A stretch of 7,344 bases of DNA from Methylococcaceae bacterium NSM2-1 (GTDB lineage Bacteria; Pseudomonadota; Gammaproteobacteria; Methylococcales; Methylomonadaceae). The stretch is from NCBI GenBank assembly GCA_002256705.1, contig NQJI01000065.1, positions 1-7,344 on the forward strand. The letters are read 5' to 3'. Shown here in pieces: positions 1 through 5,826 of the stretch. The position numbers and the translations under genes were made by a program. A model generated the notes under the pieces. It had not been told where the DNA came from. It made no database searches and was given only the letters and a program-made list of their open reading frames with translations. Positions within the stretch are counted from its first letter, which is position 1; every line of letters begins with the position of its first letter.

Positions 1-599
1 ATGAATTTAATCAAATGCGCCCTGATTCCGCATGCGTGATGCAGGCCGATTTACTCAATATGGAGGAGTTGGAATCGCTTGCAAGTGAAGCCAGCATGGC
101 GTGGGGCGGTATAGATGTACTGGTTAATAATGCTGCATCCTTTTATCCAGCGTCAGTGGCTGATGTAACTGAGCCGCAGTGGGATGAGTTAATGGGCAGT
201 AATCTTAAAGCCCCCTTTTTTTTGGCAAAATCATTATCAAAAACTTTAGCCAATAATAGTGGCTGTATTGTTAATGTCGTCGATATTCATGCCGAACGCG
301 GCCTGATGGGGTATCCCGTATACAGTATTTCTAAAGCAGGATTAGTTGCCATGACCAAAATTCTGGCCAAGGAGTTTGGGCCGACCGTTCGCGTGAACGG
401 AGTTGCACCGGGAGCTATACTCTGGCCGGATAATGATTTGTCTGAACAGGAAAGGCAAGAAATTTTGCAACGGGTGGCTTTGAAGCGTATTGGTGAACCC
501 GCCGATATCGCCAAGGCGGTATGGTTTTTGATCAAGGATGCCGATTATATGACTGGACAGATACTGACAGTTGATGGTGGTCGTACCTTGTTTTGTTGA
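1..599 (+). CDS. Pteridine reductase-type short-chain dehydrogenase (FolM/PTR1-like), 5'-truncated
   Basis: This NADPH-dependent short-chain dehydrogenase (SDR) probably reduces dihydropterins (dihydromonapterin, dihydrobiopterin or dihydrofolate) to the tetrahydro form in the cytoplasm. The window cuts off its N-terminus: the frame is open from base 3, and the glycine-rich nucleotide-binding loop lies off the edge. The ATG at base 15 is internal, since SDRs are about 240-260 residues and 199 codons are visible. Numbering from that Met, I see the SDR NNA motif (residues 38-40), an aspartate in VVDIHAER (D90) where PTR1/FolM enzymes carry their extra catalytic Asp, the catalytic pair Y103-x3-K107, the APG loop (131-133) and the C-terminal VDGG. 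The DIHAER segment replaces the serine of ordinary SDRs and is the main reason for a pteridine reductase call over a generic 3-oxoacyl-ACP reductase. The convergent folK and folB genes support a pterin role. The exact substrate cannot be read from sequence. Confidence 0.85.
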   Translation, partial: EFNQMRPDSACVMQADLLNMEELESLASEASMAWGGIDVLVNNAASFYPASVADVTEPQWDELMGSNLKAPFFLAKSLSKTLANNSGCIVNVVDIHAERGLMGYPVYSISKAGLVAMTKILAKEFGPTVRVNGVAPGAILWPDNDLSEQERQEILQRVALKRIGEPADIAKAVWFLIKDADYMTGQILTVDGGRTLFC

Positions 600-601
600 G
601 A

Positions 602-627
602 TAGAGACTCGATGCATCGCGTCTCTA
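602..627. terminator. Near-perfect palindrome between convergent pteridine reductase and folK
   Basis: Two 13-base arms, 602-614 and 615-627, are reverse complements except for one T/C mismatch at 609/620. The outer arms read TAGAGAC and GTCTCTA, and the core CGATGCATCG is itself palindromic. It starts 3 bases after the reductase stop and ends 5 bases before the folK stop on the other strand. As RNA it would form a long hairpin in either direction, so a bidirectional transcription end is the simplest reading. Neither side carries a convincing U-tract, so a protein-binding dyad or a processing/Rho-boundary hairpin is also possible. Confidence 0.45.
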
Positions 628-632
628 GTCAG

Positions 633-1127
633 TTAATGTGTCCAGGCGGGGGTAACACGCTTTTGTTTGAGATTGGTTTTGTCAAATTTTTCCCATAGCT
701 CGGCATAACTCAGGTGGCTAATCGGGTGTTTTAATGTCGGGGCAATTTCCGCTAATGGTTCAAGCACGAAGGCGTAGCGTTCAATTTCATCGCGAGGTAT
801 CTGTAGCCGTCCATCATTGATTATCAGATCGTCATATAGAATAAGATCCAGATCGAGGGTACGGGCAGAAAATTTTTGACTGTCGCGGGTGCGGCCGTTG
901 TCCAATTCTATTTGTCGCAGCTGTTTGGCGACTTCTTTTACGCCTAATTCAGAGTTAAAACCTACTACAAGATTGTAAAAGGTATCACCTGTAAAACCGA
1001 CAGGCTCCGATTCATAAATACTTGAGATAGTCAGTTTACCAAAGTGGTGTTCTAGTGCCTGTAGGCTGGCAAGTATATTTTTATCCCTGTCAATGTTGCT
1101 GCCTATGCTTATATAGCCTTTGGGCAT
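633..1127 (-). CDS. folK: 2-amino-4-hydroxy-6-hydroxymethyldihydropteridine pyrophosphokinase (HPPK)
   Basis: FolK transfers pyrophosphate from ATP to 6-hydroxymethyl-7,8-dihydropterin, giving the substrate of dihydropteroate synthase in folate synthesis; it is cytosolic. The 164 residues are the usual HPPK length. Visible motifs are SIGSN (7-11), YESEPVG (38-44), F50-x-N52 in the pterin pocket, and the signature SARTLDLDLI (87-96), where D92 and D94 are the two magnesium ligands. The second half reads IPRDEIERYAFVLEPLAEIAP (from 110), where E. coli FolK has a PHxxMxxRxF-type segment. R117 would be the equivalent late arginine, so this may be a subfamily distinct from E. coli FolK. The start is the ATG at 1127, 3 bases after the folB stop, so the two genes are cotranscribed and probably translationally coupled. 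Family assignment is secure. Confidence 0.95.
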   Translation of the reverse strand: MPKGYISIGSNIDRDKNILASLQALEHHFGKLTISSIYESEPVGFTGDTFYNLVVGFNSELGVKEVAKQLRQIELDNGRTRDSQKFSARTLDLDLILYDDLIINDGRLQIPRDEIERYAFVLEPLAEIAPTLKHPISHLSYAELWEKFDKTNLKQKRVTPAWTH

Positions 1128-1130
1128 GGC

Positions 1131-1484
1131 TTATCTCTCGCCACGTTCAATGATAATACCAACATCACTGGCGCCACGAATAGCGCCTTTTTTATTCAGG
1201 GATATTCTCACCCAGGGTACATTAAATTCAGTAAGGATAATGTTGGCTATTTCAGATATTAATTTTTCAACGAGAAAAAACTGGCTGGCTTCGACAAAGG
1301 AGATAATCCGTTTGGAAACGGTTTTGTAATCAAGTGTGTATTGAATGTCATCGGTCTTTGCGGCTTTTTGTATGTCAAAAGCCATCTCAATATCAAGCAC
1401 AACGGTTTGTTTGGTTTTCCTTTCCCAGTCATAAATGCCGATGATTGTTTCAATTTCAAGTCCGCCTAAAAAGATGATGTCCAT
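1131..1484 (-). CDS. folB: Dihydroneopterin aldolase
   Basis: FolB cleaves 7,8-dihydroneopterin to 6-hydroxymethyldihydropterin and glycolaldehyde, the step directly before FolK. Family members often also epimerise dihydroneopterin or its triphosphate to the monapterin form, which would link FolB to the neighbouring pteridine reductase. The 117 residues match the family length of about 115-125 and span one tunnelling-fold domain. Recognisable features are the opening strand MDIIFLGGLEIETIIGIYDWER with the pocket glutamate E21, LDYKTV (51-56), the conserved glutamate in VEKLISEIA (E73), and the C-terminal LNKKGAIRGASDVGI with a lysine (K98 or K99) at the catalytic position. The start is supported by a GGAA sequence 6 bases upstream (complement of 1491-1494). 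It is the promoter-proximal gene of a folB-folK operon and diverges from plsY. Confidence 0.95.
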   Translation of the reverse strand: MDIIFLGGLEIETIIGIYDWERKTKQTVVLDIEMAFDIQKAAKTDDIQYTLDYKTVSKRIISFVEASQFFLVEKLISEIANIILTEFNVPWVRISLNKKGAIRGASDVGIIIERGER

Positions 1485-1525
1485 AGTTGTTTCCGGTTAT
1501 GATGTGCAGTTTTTAAAAAGCGGTA

Positions 1526-1554
1526 AGTATCAGGGAAATGTGCCCGGCTTACAA
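1526..1554 (-). promoter_or_regulatory. Possible sigma-70 promoter for folB-folK
   Basis: On the minus strand, TTGTAA (complement of 1549-1554) and GATACT (complement of 1526-1531) are separated by exactly 17 bases. Each matches four of six consensus positions. Transcription would start near 1519, leaving a leader of about 35 bases before folB. The match is mediocre and rests on position and spacing, so it is tentative. I see no comparably good rightward promoter for plsY in the same gap. Confidence 0.3.
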
Positions 1555-1577
1555 GTTCTGAGTGAGGAAAGAGTTAC

Positions 1578-2147
1578 ATGATTGAATGGTTGTTTGTTCC
1601 GGCTGCCTATTTGATAGGTTCAATTTCCAGTGCAATTATTATTTGCCGTTTGATGGGTTTGCCAGACCCCCGTGAACAAGGTTCAGGTAATCCGGGTGCG
1701 ACTAATGTCATGCGTATTGGTGGCAAAAAAGCGGCGGCTATTACTCTACTGGGCGATCTACTTAAGGGCTTGATTCCCGTTTATATCGCCAATTTACTGG
1801 GAGTGTCTGTTGGGCTATTGGCAAGCATCGGTCTGGCGGCGTTTCTGGGGCATCTTTATCCGGTGTTTTTTAAGTTTAAAGGTGGCAAGGGTGTTGCAAC
1901 ATCGATTGGTGTTTTGCTTGGTTTTTCCTGGTTGCTCGGTTTTGCTTTTATAGGAACTTGGCTGCTGATATACAAAATGGGTAAAATTTCCTCCGTGTCC
2001 GCGTTATGTGCTTCTGTCTTATCGCCGGTTTATGCCTGGCTTATTAGTGGCGATATTGTAGTAGTAGGAGCTTCTGTCGTCATGATGGTGCTATTGCTTT
2101 GGCGGCATAAAAGTAATATTCAAAGGTTACTGGATGGAAATGAATAA
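1578..2147 (+). CDS. plsY: Acyl-phosphate:glycerol-3-phosphate acyltransferase
   Basis: PlsY is an inner-membrane enzyme that moves an acyl chain from acyl-phosphate (made by PlsX) to the sn-1 position of glycerol-3-phosphate, giving lysophosphatidic acid, the first committed phospholipid intermediate. The 189-residue protein is almost entirely hydrophobic, with about five membrane segments (roughly 4-26, 52-76, 78-98, 108-132 and 136-176). The three family motifs are present: GSGNPGATN (35-43), GHLYPVFFKFKGGKGVATS (from 91), and the C-terminal WRHKSNIQRLLDGNE (175-189). D60-LLKG follows the first loop as usual. The start is supported by GAGG at 1564-1567, ten bases upstream. The gene is monocistronic here, divergent from folB and convergent with tsaD; folB-plsY adjacency is also found in E. 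coli. No missing residues noted. Confidence 0.96.
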   Translation: MIEWLFVPAAYLIGSISSAIIICRLMGLPDPREQGSGNPGATNVMRIGGKKAAAITLLGDLLKGLIPVYIANLLGVSVGLLASIGLAAFLGHLYPVFFKFKGGKGVATSIGVLLGFSWLLGFAFIGTWLLIYKMGKISSVSALCASVLSPVYAWLISGDIVVVGASVVMMVLLLWRHKSNIQRLLDGNE

Positions 2148-2151
2148 AAAC

Positions 2152-2182
2152 AGACACAAGGCGAAAGAGAGCTTGTCTTTTT
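2152..2182. terminator. Probable bidirectional terminator between plsY and tsaD
   Basis: AGA-CA-CAAG (2152-2160) pairs with CTTGTCT (2172-2178): seven base pairs with a two-base bulge and an 11-base loop. Rightward, the stem runs into TTTT (2179-2182), suiting plsY, which stops at 2147. Leftward, the stem is followed by G and then TTTTT (complement of 2146-2150), suiting tsaD, which stops at 2196. The stem is modest, but T-tracts on both sides of a convergent gap make a shared Rho-independent terminator likely. Confidence 0.5.
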
Positions 2183-2195
2183 GAGTCTTTAACCT

Positions 2196-3200
2196 TTATG
2201 ACAACTCACTCATAGGCCAGCGAGGGCGGGCAAAAATATCCAGCCCTTGCTGTTGTCCGGCCATTAGGCGTTGACTGCCTGCGTAAGCAATCATGGCGCC
2301 GTTATCGGTACAAAATTCCAGTCTCGGGAAATAGATTTGAGCATGTTCTTTAGCGGCCATTTCAGTTAAGGATGCGCGGATTTGTTTGTTGGCGCTGACA
2401 CCGCCGGCAACCACCAGGCTTTTCAAGCCGGTTTGCTGTAAGGCACGTTTGCATTTAATGCTGAGGGTCTCGGCAACCGCCTGCTGGAAGGCAGCGGCAA
2501 TATCCGCTTTATCTTTCCCGGTCTTTTCAGAGGCGTTGATGGTATTCAGTGTGAAAGTTTTTAAACCGCTAAAGCTAAAATCCAATCCGGGTCGGTCGGT
2601 CATAGGGCGAGGAAATTTAATTTGTGGCTTGCCGTGTTCGGCAAGCGCAGCCAGTTTAGGCCCCCCCGGATAACCCAGTCCCAGCATTTTTGCCGTTTTA
2701 TCAAAAGCCTCGCCCGCTGCATCATCAAGTGATTCGCCTAGTAGCTGGTAGCTGCCGATTCCTTCGACTTGCACCAGCAGCGTGTGTCCGCCGGAAATCA
2801 ATAAGGCAACAAAAGGAAATTCCGGCGGGTTTTCTTCCAGCATGGGTGCAAGCAAGTGTCCTTCCATGTGATGCACTGCAACGGCAGGAATCTGCCACGT
2901 CCATGCCAGGCTTCTTGCCGTTGCTGCGCCGACTAATAATGCGCCCATGAGCCCCGGGCCTGCTGTGTAGGCTATACCGTTAATGTCAGTGCTTTTTAGC
3001 TGGCTTTCCTGTAGCGATTGCTTGATGAGCGGGACTAATTTGCGGATGTGATCGCGTGATGCCAGTTCAGGAACCACGCCGCCATATTCGCTGTGCATTT
3101 CGACCTGGCTGTATAATAAATGATTAATCAGGCCTCGCCCGGTATGGTAAATGGCGACACCGGTTTCATCGCAGGAGGTTTCTATGCCTAAAACGTACAT
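2196..3200 (-). CDS. tsaD: tRNA N6-adenosine threonylcarbamoyltransferase TsaD
   Basis: TsaD (formerly Gcp/YgjD) transfers the threonylcarbamoyl group of threonylcarbamoyl-AMP to A37 of ANN-decoding tRNAs, making t6A; it works with TsaB, TsaE and TsaC in the cytosol. The 334 residues match the bacterial family (about 335-345). Visible motifs are the N-terminal [12 protein letters not shown] (5-16), [11 protein letters not shown] (81-91), the metal-binding HHMEGH (H111, H115), ISGGHT (135-140), GYPGGP (176-181), GGVSAN (266-271) and FCTDNGAM (from 296), with D299 as the third metal ligand. The ATG at 3200 is the only sensible start because MYVLGIETS is the standard N-terminus. No Shine-Dalgarno is visible in the 15 bases upstream. 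A run of seven G on the coding strand (complement of 2661-2667) encodes part of GYPGGP. It is divergent from rpsU, as in E. coli. Confidence 0.97.
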   Translation of the reverse strand: MYVLGIETSCDETGVAIYHTGRGLINHLLYSQVEMHSEYGGVVPELASRDHIRKLVPLIKQSLQESQLKSTDINGIAYTAGPGLMGALLVGAATARSLAWTWQIPAVAVHHMEGHLLAPMLEENPPEFPFVALLISGGHTLLVQVEGIGSYQLLGESLDDAAGEAFDKTAKMLGLGYPGGPKLAALAEHGKPQIKFPRPMTDRPGLDFSFSGLKTFTLNTINASEKTGKDKADIAAAFQQAVAETLSIKCKRALQQTGLKSLVVAGGVSANKQIRASLTEMAAKEHAQIYFPRLEFCTDNGAMIAYAGSQRLMAGQQQGLDIFARPRWPMSELS

Positions 3201-3207
3201 TGATTTT

Positions 3208-3235
3208 TTGAAAATTATAAAAGTGAATGTATAAT
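3208..3235 (+). promoter_or_regulatory. Strong sigma-70 promoter of the rpsU-yqeY-dnaG(-rpoD) operon
   Basis: TTGAAA at 3208-3213 (five of six matches to TTGACA) and a perfect TATAAT at 3230-3235 are separated by 16 bases. Transcription would begin near 3242, giving a leader of about 64 bases before rpsU. This is the best promoter in the window and sits where the macromolecular-synthesis operon needs its main promoter. Its -35 box lies only 7 bases from the divergent tsaD start codon. Confidence 0.75.
3214..3219 (-). promoter_or_regulatory. Possible -10 box for tsaD on the opposite strand
   Basis: The minus strand carries a perfect TATAAT (complement of 3214-3219) whose downstream edge is 13 bases from the tsaD ATG. 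No good TTGACA-like box lies 16-18 bases further upstream. If used, transcription would start near 3207 and leave a leader of only about six bases. It lies inside the spacer of the rightward rpsU promoter, and could simply reflect the AT-rich sequence. Confidence 0.25.
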
Positions 3236-3256
3236 TAAGGGTTCTGTTTGTTCAGT

Positions 3257-3271
3257 GGATAGTAAATATCC
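3257..3271 (+). other. Small inverted repeat in the rpsU leader
   Basis: GGATA (3257-3261) and TATCC (3267-3271) form a perfect 5-base stem around a 5-base loop, in the predicted untranslated leader 35 bases before the rpsU start. It has no U-tract and is too small to be a terminator. It could be a leader hairpin relevant to S21 expression, or chance. Confidence 0.25.
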
Positions 3272-3305
3272 TCATACTCAATATTAACATAATTGGAATC
3301 ATATA

Positions 3306-3539
3306 ATGCCGTCAGTGAAAATTAAAGAAAACGAACCTTTTGATATTGCAATCCGTCGTTTTAAACGTGCTTGTGAAAAAGCGGGTGTATTGGCAGAAGT
3401 ACGTCGCCGTGAGTTTTATGAGAAACCGACAGCTGAGCGTAAGCGTAAAGGCGCCGCTGCGGTTAAGCGGCACTTGAAGAAATTGGCCCGCGAGCGTTAT
3501 GCGTTGAAAAATTTACGCCGCGGACGTCCTGTGCTGTAG
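3306..3539 (+). CDS. rpsU: 30S ribosomal protein bS21
   Basis: bS21 is a small basic protein of the 30S platform, near the 3' end of 16S rRNA, where it helps initiation on natural mRNAs. The core from [41 protein letters not shown] is nearly identical to E. coli S21. The protein is 77 residues against 71 in E. coli: after KKLARE (59-64) the E. coli-type ending is replaced by a different, longer tail rich in arginine and lysine ending GRPVL. The start is the ATG at 3306, with a weak GGA at 3295-3297 (8-base spacing). It is the first gene of the operon rpsU-yqeY-dnaG-rpoD; 16 bases with no terminator separate it from the next gene. Confidence 0.97.
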   Translation: MPSVKIKENEPFDIAIRRFKRACEKAGVLAEVRRREFYEKPTAERKRKGAAAVKRHLKKLARERYALKNLRRGRPVL

Positions 3540-3555
3540 ATTTAAGGTTAATGTG

Positions 3556-4005
3556 ATGGATTTGTTAACAGATCGAATCAAGGAAGATATGAAAGCCTCC
3601 ATGAAAGGAGGTGATAAAACAAGGCTAGGGGTGATTCGTTTAATTTTGGCTGCTATTAAGCAGGTTGAGGTTGATGAGCGTATCCAGCTCGATAATGATC
3701 GGGTTATCCTGGTGCTTGACAAGATGCTCAAGCAGCGTCGTGAATCCATCAGACAGTTTGCTGATGCCGGTCGACATGATTTGGTAGTGATTGAAGAGGC
3801 TGAAATCCGGGTGATTCAGGACTTTCTGCCTCAAGCGCTTAGCGAAGAAGAAGTTGATGCTATGGTAAACGATGCGGTGATTGAGTCGGGTGCAGAATCT
3901 GTTAAAGACATGGGTAAGGTGATGGGCTTGCTGAAAGCAAAAATGCAAGGCCGCGCTGATATGTCGGTTGTCAGTGCCAAAATTAAGGCTGCATTAGCTG
4001 GATAA
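3556..4005 (+). CDS. GatB/YqeY-domain protein
   Basis: This belongs to the GatB/YqeY family, small proteins resembling the tRNA-binding tail domain of the amidotransferase subunit GatB. Their cellular role is not firmly established; an RNA- or tRNA-related function is only inferred. The 149 residues are the normal full length. Family signatures seen are LLTDRIKEDMKASM near the N-terminus, TRLGVIRLILAAIKQVEVDER (22-42), KQRRESIRQF (59-68), LPQALSEEEV (91-100) and the conserved end SVKDMGKVMGLLKAKMQGRADMSVVSAKIKAAL. I chose the ATG at 3556 over the in-frame GTG at 3553 because AAGG at 3544-3547 is then 8 bases upstream and the protein starts MDLL like its relatives. It lies between rpsU and dnaG, as in Pseudomonas. 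An unusually complete internal Shine-Dalgarno sequence sits at codons 17-20. Confidence 0.93.
   Translation: MDLLTDRIKEDMKASMKGGDKTRLGVIRLILAAIKQVEVDERIQLDNDRVILVLDKMLKQRRESIRQFADAGRHDLVVIEEAEIRVIQDFLPQALSEEEVDAMVNDAVIESGAESVKDMGKVMGLLKAKMQGRADMSVVSAKIKAALAG
3605..3615 (+). other. Full-length Shine-Dalgarno sequence inside the YqeY gene
   Basis: AAGGAGGTGAT is an 11-base perfect complement of the standard 16S rRNA 3' end, stronger than any true ribosome binding site in this window. It encodes the residues around M16-K17-G18-G19-D20. No ATG, GTG or TTG lies 5-12 bases beyond it; the first in-frame GTG (3631) is 19 bases past GGAGG. It is therefore not an obvious start site, but could slow ribosomes. 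Confidence 0.5.
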
Positions 4006-4028
4006 CTTGTTTTTGTCCCGGGTAACTT

Positions 4029-5747
4029 ATGTCCGGTAGAATTCCTCGCGAGTTTATTGATGAACTTTTGGTGCGGGTTGATATAGTTGATTTAATCGAT
4101 TCGCACGTTCCTCTAAAAAAAACGGGTGCAAATTATGTTGCCCGCTGCCCTTTTCATACTGAAAAAACTCCCAGCTTTACTGTAAGTCGTAGCAAGCAAT
4201 TTTTTCATTGCTTTGGTTGCGGTGCAAGCGGTAATGCCATCAGTTTTCTGATGGATTTTAGTCATCTTGATTTTGTTGAAGCAGTTGAAGATTTGGCGGT
4301 CTTTGCCGGGATCGATGTGCCCAGGGAGTCAGTTGGCTATCAGGTGGGGCCAAAGAAAGATGATTTAAATAGTCTTTATGTAGTGATGGAACAGGTGGCT
4401 GCTTTTTATATCGAGCAGTTACGAGTCAGTCCTAAAGCGGTTGATTACCTGAAGGCCAGGGGGGTTAAGGGTAAGATTGCTCGTGACTTTATGCTGGGTT
4501 ATGCGCCCGATAAGTGGGGCGCTTTAGCTGAGCGATTTAGCCAGAAACTGTTGATAGAGGCGGGGTTGCTGGTCACTAAGGATGATGGGCAGGTCTATGA
4601 CCGTTTTCGCGGTAGGATTATGTTTCCCATTCGCGATAAGCGAGCCCGAATTATAGGCTTTGGTGGACGGGTACTTGATGATTCATTGCCAAAATACTTG
4701 AATTCTCCAGAAACATCACTATTTTATAAGGGCAAGGAAGTTTATGGCTTGTATGAACTTCTGGAAAAGAATTCAAAGCCGCAGAGGATTTTGATTGTTG
4801 AGGGCTATATGGATGTTATCGCGCTGGCTCAGTTTGGCATTCATTATGCGGTTGCAGCTTTAGGAACGGCGGCATCGCAAGCACATCTTGATTTGCTGTT
4901 TCGGTTTTCATCGGAGTTGGTGTTTTGTTTCGATGGCGATAGGGCGGGTCGTGAGGCGGCCTGGAGAGCGATGGAGTCTGCTTTCTCCAGTCTCAAGGCT
5001 GGGCGGTCTTGTCGCATCATGTTGTTGCCGCAAAGTCATGATCCTGATTCGCTGGTGCGCGAGGAGGGGGTAGATAAGTTTACCGAGCGTGTACAGACGG
5101 CTCAGGCATTGTCAGATTATTTTTTTGAGCATGTCTCAGAAGGTTTGAATCTGTTCGAAATGGAGGGGCGTGCGCAATTAATCAGTAAGGCTAAGCCGTA
5201 TCTGGAAAAATTGCCGGAAGGTGTATTCAGGGAAATGATGTTTGCGCGTCTTAAAGAGTTATCCGGTTTGGTGACGCTGAATGTTTTGGATAATGTCGTC
5301 ACAGTGGATTCGAGCCCAAAAAGACAACATCAGCGGGAGCATAACCGATTGTCATCGGCACGAGTTGCGATTGCTCTGTTGCTTCAAAACCCAAGGTTGG
5401 CAGATATAGTTGAGCAAAAAGATATTGATTGGAGTGGTCTGGAGTTTAGGGGTATTGAGTTATTTAAAAGCATTCTGCAAGTGATTTTAGATAAAAAATC
5501 TGTCAATACCGCTGTTTTGATAGAATATTATCGCAATACTGCTGAAGAAAAATCCATCAAGGCGCTGGCATTATTGGACTTGTTTGTTTCGGATGACAAG
5601 ATAGAGGCTGTGTTTGGAGACGCGCTGAATGGCTTGCTCAAGCAGGGAAGGGAGGCTGGTATCGCCAAATTGCAGGCCAAGGCGCAAAGCAGAGGCTTGG
5701 ATAGTCAAGAGCAAGAAACGTTAGTAAGAATGTTGGTAAATAAATAA
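4029..5747 (+). CDS. dnaG: DNA primase
   Basis: DnaG makes the short RNA primers that start leading and lagging strands, working with the replicative helicase DnaB at the fork. The 572 residues are close to the E. coli length (581). Domain 1 (about 1-100) is the zinc-binding domain with ligands C40, H43, C61 and C64. The catalytic core (about 110-420) carries the RNA-polymerase-like basic segment DRFRGRIMFPIRDKRARIIGFGGR (from 191) and the PKYLNSPET loop. The Toprim fold follows, with E258 (VEGYMDV), D302/D304 (FDGDRAG) and D338/D340 (SHDPDSLV) as metal ligands. From about 440 the helicase-interacting C-terminal domain is far less conserved but complete. The ATG at 4029 gives the expected N-terminus MSGRIPREFIDELL; its ribosome site is weak (GGGT at 4020-4023). 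The gene follows the YqeY gene by 23 bases without a terminator. Confidence 0.98.
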   Translation: MSGRIPREFIDELLVRVDIVDLIDSHVPLKKTGANYVARCPFHTEKTPSFTVSRSKQFFHCFGCGASGNAISFLMDFSHLDFVEAVEDLAVFAGIDVPRESVGYQVGPKKDDLNSLYVVMEQVAAFYIEQLRVSPKAVDYLKARGVKGKIARDFMLGYAPDKWGALAERFSQKLLIEAGLLVTKDDGQVYDRFRGRIMFPIRDKRARIIGFGGRVLDDSLPKYLNSPETSLFYKGKEVYGLYELLEKNSKPQRILIVEGYMDVIALAQFGIHYAVAALGTAASQAHLDLLFRFSSELVFCFDGDRAGREAAWRAMESAFSSLKAGRSCRIMLLPQSHDPDSLVREEGVDKFTERVQTAQALSDYFFEHVSEGLNLFEMEGRAQLISKAKPYLEKLPEGVFREMMFARLKELSGLVTLNVLDNVVTVDSSPKRQHQREHNRLSSARVAIALLLQNPRLADIVEQKDIDWSGLEFRGIELFKSILQVILDKKSVNTAVLIEYYRNTAEEKSIKALALLDLFVSDDKIEAVFGDALNGLLKQGREAGIAKLQAKAQSRGLDSQEQETLVRMLVNK

Positions 5748-5748
5748 T

Positions 5749-5778
5749 TTGATGTTATACATAAATTTATAGTACAAT
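5749..5778 (+). promoter_or_regulatory. Probable promoter for rpoD
   Basis: TTGATG (5749-5754) and TACAAT (5773-5778) are 18 bases apart, matching four and five of six sigma-70 consensus positions. Transcription would start near 5785. The -35 box begins just after the dnaG stop codon. It would give rpoD its own supply of transcript besides read-through from rpsU-dnaG; in E. coli rpoD also has promoters of its own near the end of dnaG. Confidence 0.45.
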
Positions 5779-5780
5779 TT

Positions 5781-5808
5781 TCTGTTAAGTATGACCGTAC
5801 TCAACAGA
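5781..5808 (+). promoter_or_regulatory. Inverted repeat in the dnaG-rpoD gap (operator or leader hairpin)
   Basis: TCTGTTAAGTA (5781-5791) and TACTCAACAGA (5798-5808) are reverse complements at ten of eleven positions, around a six-base centre TGACCG. The dyad starts 2 bases after the predicted -10 box and covers the likely start point of transcription. It has no T-tract on either side, so it is not a Rho-independent terminator. The right arm also fits a second hairpin, TACTC (5798-5802) with GAGTA (5807-5811), which excludes the first. A repressor site over the start point or a switching leader RNA are both compatible. Confidence 0.45.
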
Positions 5809-5826
5809 GTATTCAGTGAGTAAACA

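Noticed and set aside
210..223. C5-T8 tract in the reductase gene as a possible frameshift site
   Set aside because: The frame continues intact through conserved SDR residues on both sides; nothing suggests programmed slippage.
287..617. Two overlapping minus-strand open frames opposite the pteridine reductase
   Set aside because: They lie antisense to a gene with clear SDR motifs and show no recognisable domain or ribosome site.
1511..1519. TTTTTAAAAA-like symmetric stretch between folB and plsY as an operator or terminator
   Set aside because: It is simple AT-rich symmetry without a GC stem, and nothing else supports a function.
2386..2950. Plus-strand open frames within tsaD
   Set aside because: They are shadows of the tsaD coding strand, with no motif and a composition expected of antisense translation.
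3540..3555. Attenuator between rpsU and the next gene, as known from E. coli rpsU-dnaG
   Set aside because: The gap is only 16 bases and holds no stem-loop or T-tract.
4115..4122. Run of eight A in dnaG as a slippage site
   Set aside because: It encodes the expected lysines before the zinc-binding domain, and the frame stays correct; A-runs are common in this AT-leaning sequence.
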